64,000 nucleotides of DNA. Origin: Desulfosporosinus sp. GTDB taxonomy: Bacteria; Bacillota; Desulfitobacteriia; Desulfitobacteriales; Desulfitobacteriaceae. How positions within the stretch are numbered: the stretch's first letter is position 1; each line of letters starts with the position of its first letter. The stretch lies in contig DOPM01000033.1 of NCBI GenBank assembly GCA_003513495.1, positions 78,023 through 142,022 of the forward strand, read 5' to 3'. Below, in pieces: positions 52,403-59,731 of the stretch. Position numbers and translations under genes: made by a program. A model generated the notes under the pieces. That model ran no database searches. It was given only the letters and a program-made list of their open reading frames with translations, and was not told the DNA's origin.

Positions 52403-52675
52403 ATGAACGGATATGATTCAAACTTGGCCAGAAAGAAACAAGCTGAATATTGTAGGGTCAATAAGGTTCCACACTTTGCCCCGGAAAGTGGACGTTGCTG
52501 GAGATGTCATCGAAATATTTATGATCCATGGACGAGAATGAATCCTGGTTATATAAAGACCGATACGGGTTATGTGTATGGTGATGTTGAGGTTACGACC
52601 GGGATAACGGTCGACAAAGCCGAGAAGGAACTTGTTACCGGGTGCCCACATTGCAATAGAAGTTATTGCGATTAA
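52403..52675 (+). CDS. zinc-finger phage protein, 90 aa
   Basis: CWRCHRNIYD and CPHCNRSYCD are separated by ~45 residues and form a likely zinc site. It lies between the SbcC-like and RecT genes, so a role in recombination is plausible. It starts at ATG 52403, three bases past the previous stop. Confidence 0.55.
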   Translation: MNGYDSNLARKKQAEYCRVNKVPHFAPESGRCWRCHRNIYDPWTRMNPGYIKTDTGYVYGDVEVTTGITVDKAEKELVTGCPHCNRSYCD

Positions 52676-52701
52676 TAAGAGAATTCGAGGAGGAATAAAC
52701 C

Positions 52702-53718
52702 ATGTCAAAAGATTTAACGGTTAAAAACGACCATGAACTAACCATGTCCGAAAGGTTTATGAATAAGGTCTTAGCTGAATTCCGAGGTGGAGTTGGCGAA
52801 GTTGTCCTAACTAATTTCCAAAAGCGTCTTGCTCAAAACTACTTCATGGTTGCCGATATGGCTTTGAGATCTGCAGAGGATAAGCGTAAAAAGAAAGCGG
52901 AGAAGTATCGCGATAAAGTCCCTGTTGTTTGGTCAAATGTGGACATGGAGAAGCTTGCTCAGAGTGTTGTTTCGGCTGCTAGGATCGGTTGGGACCCAAC
53001 CCAAGACAACCACGTGAGCCTAATTCCTTTCAAGGATAACGCGACCCAGAAGTACAGCATGACGTTCATGCCTGGATACCGAGGGATCGAGCTTAAGGCA
53101 AAAAAATACGGACTAGATGTACCGGACGTTGCAGTCGAGTTGGTTTATTCTAACGACCGATTCAAATCTTTCAAAAAGGACCGAAATAATAAGGTTGAGA
53201 CATACGAATTTGAGATCGTTAATGATTTTGACAGGGGTACCATAATTGGAGGTTTTTACTACCATTCATTCCCCGATAAGCCTGAGATGAACAAGCTTGT
53301 AGTTCTTACCTTAAAAGATATAGAGAAGCGTAAACCCAAGCACGCATCCGCTGAGTTTTGGGGTGGAGAGAAAGACGTTTGGGAAAATGGGCAAAAAGTA
53401 GGGAAGGAAACGGTCGAAGGATGGTATGACAAGATGTGTTATAAGACCATCTACAGAGCTGCCTACAAGGATATCACCATCGACTCACAAAAGATTGACG
53501 ATGACTACATGAAGCTCAAGCAGATCGAGAACGAGTTTGCAGAGTCGGATGTTGAACGAACGATTGCCGAAAACGCGAACCAAAACGTGATCGATATTAC
53601 TCCTCCAGAGAATGAGTCACCTGACTGCTTGCCTGAGCCTGAACAAGTCCACCATGAAGATCCACCAATTCGGCCAGTTCAGGAGAACACTCAAGCACCA
53701 GCTGGACCGGATTTCTAA
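52702..53718 (+). CDS. recT: RecT family single-strand annealing protein
   Basis: A 338-residue RecT annealase. It has the family segments VVSAARIGWDPTQDNHVSLI, FMPGYRGIELKAKKYG and the MCYKTIYRAAYKDI region near 250. The C-terminal ~60 residues are acidic and Pro-rich, probably for partner binding. It anneals DNA strands in phage recombination. Strong GAGGAGG site. Confidence 0.93.
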   Translation: MSKDLTVKNDHELTMSERFMNKVLAEFRGGVGEVVLTNFQKRLAQNYFMVADMALRSAEDKRKKKAEKYRDKVPVVWSNVDMEKLAQSVVSAARIGWDPTQDNHVSLIPFKDNATQKYSMTFMPGYRGIELKAKKYGLDVPDVAVELVYSNDRFKSFKKDRNNKVETYEFEIVNDFDRGTIIGGFYYHSFPDKPEMNKLVVLTLKDIEKRKPKHASAEFWGGEKDVWENGQKVGKETVEGWYDKMCYKTIYRAAYKDITIDSQKIDDDYMKLKQIENEFAESDVERTIAENANQNVIDITPPENESPDCLPEPEQVHHEDPPIRPVQENTQAPAGPDF

Positions 53719-53721
53719 GCC

Positions 53722-54465
53722 ATGAAACTAAAAGTAATTGGCTCAAGCTCAAAAGGAAACTGTTACATCCTTGAAACACCAACAGGGAGCCTCCTGCTTG
53801 ACGCAGGGGTTCCCTTCAAGGAGATACAAAAGGCGCTTGACTTTAATTTGTCTCGTGTCCGCGGGTGTTTGGTTACGCATGAACACCAGGACCACGCCAA
53901 GGCAGTTAAGGAACTTACCTTTTCCGGAATTGATTGCTATATGTCGATGGGTACCTTAAAGACCGTGGAAACCCTAAATACCCATAGGCTAATGCCAGTA
54001 ATATCCGGGATGAGTTTTGATCTAGACGATTTCATAATACTGCCTTTTGACACTCAGCACGATTGTGCTCAGCCTCTTGGATACCTGATAGCCTACAAGC
54101 CGACAGGTGAAAAACTTCTCTTCGCAACAGATACCTATTATATCCGGTACCGGTTCAATGGCCTTAACTATATCCTAGTCGAATGTAATTACTGCCGTGA
54201 TATTCTCGAAGAAAATATTCAGACGGGACGGGTACCTGAGTCGTTAAAGAACCGGCTACTAGAGAGTCATTTCAGCATGGACAATGTTAAGGACTTTTTG
54301 AGAGCTAACGACCTCACAAGAGTTAGAAAGATTGTATTGATTCATCTGAGTGATGGTAATTCCGACGCGGCCAGGATGGTTAGCGAGATCAGAGATTTGA
54401 CGAGGAAAGAAGTAGAGGTTGCAGAGCCTGGTAAGGAAATCGAATTAGCTCTATGTCCATTTTAA
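53722..54465 (+). CDS. metallo-beta-lactamase-fold hydrolase (phage nuclease-like)
   Basis: A 247-residue protein with the metal motif THEHQDHAK (residues 52-60), GSSSKGNCYILETP at the start and a later LIHLSDGNSDA. It belongs to the YycJ-like MBL branch that often stands beside phage recT and may be the nuclease partner that other phages supply as RecE or YqaJ. It starts three bases after recT. Confidence 0.85.
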   Translation: MKLKVIGSSSKGNCYILETPTGSLLLDAGVPFKEIQKALDFNLSRVRGCLVTHEHQDHAKAVKELTFSGIDCYMSMGTLKTVETLNTHRLMPVISGMSFDLDDFIILPFDTQHDCAQPLGYLIAYKPTGEKLLFATDTYYIRYRFNGLNYILVECNYCRDILEENIQTGRVPESLKNRLLESHFSMDNVKDFLRANDLTRVRKIVLIHLSDGNSDAARMVSEIRDLTRKEVEVAEPGKEIELALCPF

Positions 54466-54520
54466 TCATGGAAAGGTGATTTATGGTCGACTGAGACCAA
54501 GGTAAGGGGAGGCGAGCTAG

Positions 54521-54670
54521 ATGAGTAAATACCAAGTCTATTACTGCAGTCATTGCGAGGTCAAATTTGCGGTCGACCAGGACTTTGATGATCATGCGGT
54601 TATAGATTGCCCATTATGTCATGATGATCAATATTTAACCGATGCTGGAGAGGCGGTGGATGTGGAATGA
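54521..54670 (+). CDS. zinc-ribbon phage protein, 49 aa
   Basis: CSHCEVKF and CPLCHDDQ form a zinc ribbon in an acidic protein. The ATG follows GGGGAGGCGAG. The stop overlaps a possible tiny frame that follows. Confidence 0.5.
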   Translation: MSKYQVYYCSHCEVKFAVDQDFDDHAVIDCPLCHDDQYLTDAGEAVDVE

Positions 54671-54738
54671 AACATCTTCTTTGGCAGCTATTCGCCAGTA
54701 AGCGCAAGATCTGCATCACTCAACCTACAGGCCGGTAG
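54667..54738 (+). CDS. possible tiny phage protein, 23 aa
   Basis: It starts at ATGA overlapping the previous stop and is basic (MKHLLWQLFASKRKICITQP). Only the coupling argues for it. It may be untranslated. Confidence 0.22.
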   Translation: MKHLLWQLFASKRKICITQPTGR

Positions 54739-54824
54739 TGATTCATCTTAGAATAGGCCTGACTGATCGATGGAAAGAGGAGCATTGCCCGGGCTGCGGG
54801 AGCGTGCTTTTGGTTGAGGTTTAA
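54738..54824 (+). CDS. possible zinc-knuckle fragment, 28 aa
   Basis: A GTG-started frame with EEHCPGCGSVLLVEV at its end. There is no ribosome binding site. It could be the remnant of a longer zinc-ribbon gene broken upstream. Confidence 0.22.
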   Translation: MIHLRIGLTDRWKEEHCPGCGSVLLVEV

Positions 54825-54829
54825 GAATC

Positions 54830-55294
54830 ATGCTGTATAAGCAACGATTTCAAAAGATTCATGAGCTCCTTAAAGACCATGGGTGTAAGTCAACCTTTTC
54901 ATTTCGTAAAGAATATGAATCGCCAACATTATTTGGAGAATCTGACTTTTACAAACCGGAACAAGACATGCACTCGGATCGTACTCAGAAAGAATGGCGT
55001 GAAAAAGTTGACGCTAACCTAGATGTTTGCGTGCCGACAAAAAAAGCGTTCTCCGAAAGAGAACAAATCAGATTCGACATCTACTGGAGCCAGAAGGCCA
55101 AGCTGTATCGCATGTATATTTCTTTACCAACGTCTGCAAGAAGTATCTCGTTGAGTCTCAAAAGATTTAAGACACAAGAAGAGTTGATTGCAGAAGGTGA
55201 AGTTTGGTTGGCCAAAGCAGGCTGTAAGAAAGTAAAGAAAATTGATTTTAGGGAACCTAAGGTCGAGAAGATTGAGCAAATGGCTCTATTTTAG
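54830..55294 (+). CDS. phage protein with C-terminal clamp-binding-like motif, 154 aa
   Basis: Family not recognised. The middle is rich in charged and aromatic residues (FDIYWSQKAKLYRMYISLPT). The last residues are EKIEQMALF, close to the QxxLF motif by which replication proteins bind the sliding clamp DnaN. It stands between recombination and replication genes, which fits a DNA role. Confidence 0.55.
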   Translation: MLYKQRFQKIHELLKDHGCKSTFSFRKEYESPTLFGESDFYKPEQDMHSDRTQKEWREKVDANLDVCVPTKKAFSEREQIRFDIYWSQKAKLYRMYISLPTSARSISLSLKRFKTQEELIAEGEVWLAKAGCKKVKKIDFREPKVEKIEQMALF

Positions 55295-55308
55295 GGTGAG
55301 GTGAGAAA

Positions 55309-56283
55309 GTGAGTAGGAAGGTTTACATCACAAGTGGCATGAGTATAGACGAACGGTTGCTTGATGTGGCAGAGCAAGACCAAGTCGCTGCACTCATATG
55401 GCCATGGATACTAACAACATTTGATGACTGGGGAAGGGCAGAAGCTAAATCTAGAAAACTCAAAATGAAGATTTTCCCTGGAAACGAAATAGTTTCAGCT
55501 GATTCGATCGATGCAGCGCTTCGCCTATATCACGAACACGGACTAATTCAGCTTTATGAAGTAGATGGACGTCCATATATGGCTATTCCTCACGAAAAGT
55601 GGTTCAAGTATCAGACTCATATTCGAAAAACCAAGCGCGAAGTTGATGAATCAAAGTATCCAGCTCCACCCATAGCGCTAGTGAACGCGCAAGTGCGCGA
55701 TAAATCGCGGGAAAACACACCTTCACCTTCACCCTCCACCCTTCCACCCTTCACCTTCTGTAGTAACAACAATAACAACAACGCGCGCGAGGAAAATGAG
55801 CAAACCGTGAACGAATCGGTTGAAAGTGATACGAATCCCGATGAAATCGCGAACGATTTGCCGGAAACTCCGAACGACTTAGACGAGACTTTCTCAAAGG
55901 TCGTCGATGTAGAACGTCCTAAGGATTTGGGTACCAGAGCAGTTAACTGGGCCGAAAAGAATTGGGGGATACCCATCCCGGAGGGTACAGCTAACAATAT
56001 CCTTGCCTGGTGTGATGAATTCTTGACAAGAGGAAGCACGGAACCTGACTTTGTTGTTATCGAAGCGCTTAAACGCTGTTTGGATGCCAATGTAAAAAAC
56101 ATGAACTATTTACGAGCTGTGCTTACGGACTGGCGTGATAATGGGATTCTAACCGTGTCCCAAGTCGAAGCCAGAGAGATTGAGCGTAAAAAGCAAAAAG
56201 GACACAAGCGAAATAACAAAGACCCAGGGGACAAGCCTCCTGAGCCGCCAAAGCCGGGTAAGTACGATGGTTTTTATCTGTAA
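55309..56283 (+). CDS. phage replication protein (replisome organiser-like)
   Basis: A 324-residue protein. The N-terminal ~110 residues form a winged-helix-like domain typical of phage replication initiators (VAALIWPWILTTFDDWGRAE, then ALRLYHEHGLIQLYEVDGRP). A low-complexity Ser/Pro/Asn linker spans ~130-165. The C-terminal half ends in a basic and Pro-rich tail. It probably loads the helicase at the phage origin. GTG start behind GAGGTGAG. Confidence 0.7.
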   Translation: MSRKVYITSGMSIDERLLDVAEQDQVAALIWPWILTTFDDWGRAEAKSRKLKMKIFPGNEIVSADSIDAALRLYHEHGLIQLYEVDGRPYMAIPHEKWFKYQTHIRKTKREVDESKYPAPPIALVNAQVRDKSRENTPSPSPSTLPPFTFCSNNNNNNAREENEQTVNESVESDTNPDEIANDLPETPNDLDETFSKVVDVERPKDLGTRAVNWAEKNWGIPIPEGTANNILAWCDEFLTRGSTEPDFVVIEALKRCLDANVKNMNYLRAVLTDWRDNGILTVSQVEAREIERKKQKGHKRNNKDPGDKPPEPPKPGKYDGFYL

Positions 56284-56307
56284 AAACAGGAATCGGAGGG
56301 AAACAAG

Positions 56308-56829
56308 ATGGGTTACGAAAAATCACCGCGGATCAGAGATATAGCCGAGGAACTAATTGACGATCATCATCCGCACCTCAAGGATGCCAAGGAAGTTATA
56401 GAGTATTTTACGCGGGATGATAGCGGGGTAGATTGGTTAGGCAAGTGCAAAAAGTGTACGAGCTTTGAAAGATTCTTAACTGGCAAGATGTTTCACATTT
56501 TTATTATTGAGCTAGCGCTTGAGGCGTGGCCAACAGAAAAACTCAAAGCCCTTATCGATCATGAGCTCTGCCACATTCAAAGAAAAACTGGCATGGAAGT
56601 CATTGAACCAGCAACAGGCAAAATCATCAGGAAGGAATGGGCCAAAAAAGATGATCCGGACAATTGGTATATCCGGGAGCATGATGTCGAAGAGTTTTCC
56701 GATGTTATTCACCGGCACGGGCTCTGGGAGCATGGTATTGAGAAATTCGCTGAGGCTGTTAGGGAAGCGGATTACCAAATGACGATTTACGATGCAGAAC
56801 ACGAGCAGGAGATGAGAAGGGCGCAATGA
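56308..56829 (+). CDS. putative phage metallopeptidase
   Basis: A 173-residue protein with a zinc site LIDHELCHIQ (His85, Glu86, His89), matching the putative phage metallopeptidase domain. CKKCTSF upstream may bind a structural metal. The target is unknown. It overlaps the next gene by four bases. Confidence 0.72.
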   Translation: MGYEKSPRIRDIAEELIDDHHPHLKDAKEVIEYFTRDDSGVDWLGKCKKCTSFERFLTGKMFHIFIIELALEAWPTEKLKALIDHELCHIQRKTGMEVIEPATGKIIRKEWAKKDDPDNWYIREHDVEEFSDVIHRHGLWEHGIEKFAEAVREADYQMTIYDAEHEQEMRRAQ

Positions 56830-57215
56830 ACCACAAAGAATCGGATGAACAAATCTCCCTCTTCCAGTGGGCAAAGATGGCTCAATGCCAATATCCTGAA
56901 CTTAAACTCCTTCACGCCATCGGGAACGGAAACGCAAAAAGAAATATAGTCCAAGGGGCAAGGATGAAGCGAGAAGGAGTTTTGGCAGGGGTATCTGATG
57001 TCATGCTTCCTGTTGCCCGGGGTGGCTATCACGGACTATATATTGAGCTTAAGGTAAAGGGTAATAAGACGTCGGAAGCCCAGGAATGGTGGATAGAAGA
57101 GACTAAAAAGCAAGGTTATTACTCAACTGTCTGCTATGGATGGACTGAGGCAAGTAAGGTTATCCAGAAGTATCTTGCAAGGAGGAAAACCCATGAAAGC
57201 ACTCGTGGTACTTAA
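56826..57215 (+). CDS. VRR-NUC domain nuclease
   Basis: A 129-residue PD-(D/E)xK nuclease of the VRR-NUC family. The core reads GVLAGVSDVMLPVARGGYHG with the catalytic Asp, then LYIELKVKG with Glu-x-Lys. The N-terminal ESDEQISLFQWAKMA is typical. It probably cuts branched DNA during phage replication or recombination. Confidence 0.85.
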   Translation: MNHKESDEQISLFQWAKMAQCQYPELKLLHAIGNGNAKRNIVQGARMKREGVLAGVSDVMLPVARGGYHGLYIELKVKGNKTSEAQEWWIEETKKQGYYSTVCYGWTEASKVIQKYLARRKTHESTRGT

Positions 57216-57417
57216 CGGCCAATATTTCGCAGGCAAAAACGAACTAGACAATAAGCTCATATTTGAGCCAGAAAGGACCAAGGCGATGCCGGTTGATGAT
57301 AAGGACCTGAAATTTATCGTACAGACGGTTGCCGGATGGGTTGCGGATAATGAGATTGAGCTTCATCGGCTCGAAATACTTAGAGCAAAGAAACGCCAAA
57401 GTGAGGTGCCGTCATGA
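57193..57417 (+). CDS. small phage protein, 74 aa
   Basis: The ATG at 57193 follows AAGGAGG inside the end of the nuclease gene. Contains LVVLNGQYFAGKNELDNKLI and an acidic helix. No family recognised. Confidence 0.5.
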   Translation: MKALVVLNGQYFAGKNELDNKLIFEPERTKAMPVDDKDLKFIVQTVAGWVADNEIELHRLEILRAKKRQSEVPS

Positions 57418-57665
57418 AGGCCTACGGAACCGTAGTGACAGCCAAGCTCATGCAGGCTAAGGATGTGCCGGAGGTCGGGCCGGTAAAGACTTACCGTCTT
57501 GAAGAAGAGTTTGAGACAAAGGTTGCTAGGAGCCTGCAGACCTTGATCAAAATCGGTAAACCGCAAATGAAAGTTGAAACAGAGGCCAAGCGTGAAGCGA
57601 TACAGCAGATTATTATTGCGTGTATAAAGGAGTTGGATAGGGATGTGCAAATGCCGAAAGTGTAA
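57414..57665 (+). CDS. small phage protein, 83 aa
   Basis: Starts in an ATGA overlap. Charged and helical (EEFETKVARSLQTLIKIG, then KREAIQQIIIACIKELD). No family recognised. Confidence 0.5.
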   Translation: MKAYGTVVTAKLMQAKDVPEVGPVKTYRLEEEFETKVARSLQTLIKIGKPQMKVETEAKREAIQQIIIACIKELDRDVQMPKV

Positions 57666-57774
57666 GGCCTCTAAGTGTCAATGCAAGGATTGTGCGGAAA
57701 AGGATAAATGTGATTACTACCAAAAGATCGATGATTGCCGGTGGGTGAGGATCGGAGGGCGGAAGCGTGAGTAA
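57643..57774 (+). CDS. Cys-rich phage protein, 43 aa
   Basis: It carries eight Cys in the first 35 residues (MCKCRKCKASKCQCKDC at the start), a compact zinc-binding miniprotein. It overlaps both neighbours. The ATG lies 8 bases after AAGGAG. Confidence 0.5.
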   Translation: MCKCRKCKASKCQCKDCAEKDKCDYYQKIDDCRWVRIGGRKRE

Positions 57775-58789
57775 ATCAAAGATAGAGTGGTGCGACGCTG
57801 TATGGAATCCAACTACTGGTTGCAGTAAGGTTTCCGAAGGCTGCCGCAACTGCTATGCCGAACGATTATGGCCAAGGTTAAGAGCAATGGGCAATCCTGC
57901 TTATAAGGACCGAAATTTTAATGACGTAGCGTGTCATCCAGAGCGATTGGATCAGCCGATGCAGTGGAAGAAACCGCGAAGAATATTTGTTAATTCTATG
58001 AGCGATCTGTTTCATGATGATGTACCAGATGAGTTTATTTTTAAGGTGTTCAACGCAATGGCAAACGCTCAATGGATTAATGGACATACTTTTATGGTCC
58101 TTACGAAGCGCCCTGAACGCATGAAGCGAATAATGGAATTAATCAAGAAAGATTTAGAAGAACAGGCGAAACCGGAAAAGTTATCTAATGGGATGACTCG
58201 AAGGAAAATGACTTTTGGCTTTCCTCTAAAAAACGTTTGGCTTGGTGTCTCAGTAGAGAATCAAGCTGAAGCTGACGAAAGGATTCCATTGCTGTTACAG
58301 ACACCGGCGTCAGTGCGGTTTATCAGTGCAGAGCCGTTGCTGGGTCCTGTTGATCTAAGTAGATATTTAGGCGGATTTTGTCATCCTGGTTGCATAAAGG
58401 ATTTAACTTGCTCAAAGCATTGTGGGCACAGAAAAAAAGACGGTCTTGACTTGGTCATCGGCGGCGGAGAATCAGGACCAGGTGCAAGGCCAATGCATCC
58501 AGATTGGGTGCTGGGCTTGAGGGATCAGTGCCAAGATGCTAGTGTATCGTTTTTCTTTAAGCAGTGGGGAGAATGGAAAACGTTCTATGACAGAGAAAAG
58601 GATGATCCGGACTGGGGCAATATCCCGGAAGAAAAGAATGGAGTTCAGAGGTTGAATATCAATGGCGGACGCGGATTTCATGGAGATAGAGTTGTTTACC
58701 TCAAGAGAGTCGGCAAAAAGAAAGCTGGCCGCGAACTAGATGGTCGAACATGGGATGAAATGCCGATGATCGGAGGATCAACATGCTGA
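57767..58789 (+). CDS. DUF5131 phage protein (Gp37/Gp68 family)
   Basis: A 340-residue protein of a family widespread in phages. The start IEWCDAVWNPTTGCSKVSEG, then CRNCYAERLW, is diagnostic and resembles a radical-SAM-like cysteine cluster. MVLTKRPERM and ESGPGARPMH follow in family order. The activity is not established. An insert near residue 205-225 carries CHPGC and CSKHCGH. GTG start overlapping the previous stop. Confidence 0.85.
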   Translation: MSKSKIEWCDAVWNPTTGCSKVSEGCRNCYAERLWPRLRAMGNPAYKDRNFNDVACHPERLDQPMQWKKPRRIFVNSMSDLFHDDVPDEFIFKVFNAMANAQWINGHTFMVLTKRPERMKRIMELIKKDLEEQAKPEKLSNGMTRRKMTFGFPLKNVWLGVSVENQAEADERIPLLLQTPASVRFISAEPLLGPVDLSRYLGGFCHPGCIKDLTCSKHCGHRKKDGLDLVIGGGESGPGARPMHPDWVLGLRDQCQDASVSFFFKQWGEWKTFYDREKDDPDWGNIPEEKNGVQRLNINGGRGFHGDRVVYLKRVGKKKAGRELDGRTWDEMPMIGGSTC

Positions 58790-58983
58790 AGTGCGGGGAT
58801 AGATTCTGCAGTAATCCGGAAAGAAAAACTGAACAGGATCTCCAGAATTGTAGCCTTGCTAAGAATCCAAAGATGAAAAATTGTTATTACCATAGGGTTG
58901 GTGAAGGTTGCAAAGAATGTGGGGGAAAGACCGTGAAGGTTGGCGCTGGTATACATTGTTTGGTTTGTGGAGCAAGTGGATAA
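58783..58983 (+). CDS. Cys-rich zinc-binding phage protein, 66 aa
   Basis: Several CxxC pairs (CKECGGKTVKV and CLVCGASG at the end) and a Cys-spaced N-terminus. It starts four codons before the DUF5131 stop... an overlap of seven bases. Function unknown. Confidence 0.5.
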   Translation: MLKCGDRFCSNPERKTEQDLQNCSLAKNPKMKNCYYHRVGEGCKECGGKTVKVGAGIHCLVCGASG

Positions 58984-59044
58984 CCCTGTGGACAACCTGT
59001 TAATTAAATGTGAATAAAGGGGTGAACGAAAGGGGTGGCCAAGA

Positions 59045-59566
59045 GTGAAGGAGCTAATCAATGATTACAAAAATGCTTTGAGACAAGTCAATAGAGCAAA
59101 AAATTTGGCCACCGATCCAGAAGATAAAAAGTTACTAGGCAGCTGTGCCGACAGTCTGAGTTATTCAATTGAGTATATGGAGAACGGGAAACAACCTGGT
59201 AGTCGACGAGGGATTACTAGAAGAAGCTCCATACAGAGAGAAGTACCAGTGGATCCGCAAAACCTTGCTTTTGTTCGGGCAGCTGCTTTACAGAGTCAGC
59301 CGACTGAGGTTAGCGAAAAAATGCAACGAGCAATAGGCGATCTTAAGTATGCTTTTAGAGATTTGACAGTGAAGGAGAAGGAAGCTTACTCGTTAGTTAG
59401 GGCAAACGGTTATTCCTTTGGGGATGCTGCAGCGATCATGGGGATACAGAAGGGTACAGTCCAGACGCTGGTTAAAAGGGCTGAGGAAAAAATGTATTTG
59501 ATGGTCGAGGATCTAACCGAGCAAGGAATTGTATTCAAGCAGGATATTCAGCTTGAAATGTTCTAG
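59045..59566 (+). CDS. sigma-region-4-like phage late regulator
   Basis: A 173-residue protein. The C-terminal third has a sigma-70 region 4 helix-turn-helix (LTVKEKEAYSLVRANGYSFG, then DAAAIMGIQKGTVQTLVKRA). This is the plan and place of ArpU/RinA-like activators of late genes, just before HNH-terminase. The last residues, DIQLEMF, resemble a sliding-clamp-binding motif. The region before 59045 includes GTGGACAACCTGT. GTG start behind AAAGGGGTGG. Confidence 0.72.
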   Translation: MKELINDYKNALRQVNRAKNLATDPEDKKLLGSCADSLSYSIEYMENGKQPGSRRGITRRSSIQREVPVDPQNLAFVRAAALQSQPTEVSEKMQRAIGDLKYAFRDLTVKEKEAYSLVRANGYSFGDAAAIMGIQKGTVQTLVKRAEEKMYLMVEDLTEQGIVFKQDIQLEMF

Positions 59567-59593
59567 TTTTATATACGATTGCCACCTATATAT
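59559..59593 (+). repeat. direct repeat flanking the HEPN cargo, copy 1
   Basis: TGTTCTAGTTTT, a variable 2 bases, then 21 bases starting ATACGATTGCCACC. It includes the stop codon of the late regulator. Copy 2 is at 61686-61721. Confidence 0.82.
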
Positions 59594-59614
59594 GGGGTGC
59601 TCGTATTATTGAAT

Positions 59615-59645
59615 AAAGCCAGAAGGTCTATAATCTCCTGGCTTT
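59615..59645 (+). terminator. hairpin after the late regulator
   Basis: AAAGCCAG pairs with CTGGCTTT around a 15-base loop. It would end rightward transcription before the oppositely oriented cargo gene. The rest of the gap to 59731 holds no gene. Confidence 0.5.
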
Positions 59646-59731
59646 CATTCTCAAAGGCTTCTAAGGGTGGCCTTAATCCTCTAGAGTGCACAATATCTTG
59701 TAATAAGTTTAGAAGATTAAATTTTATTTAT

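Noticed and set aside
52418..52708. leftward 96-codon frame between SbcC-like and recT genes
   Set aside because: Antisense to the zinc-finger gene, with no ribosome binding site support.
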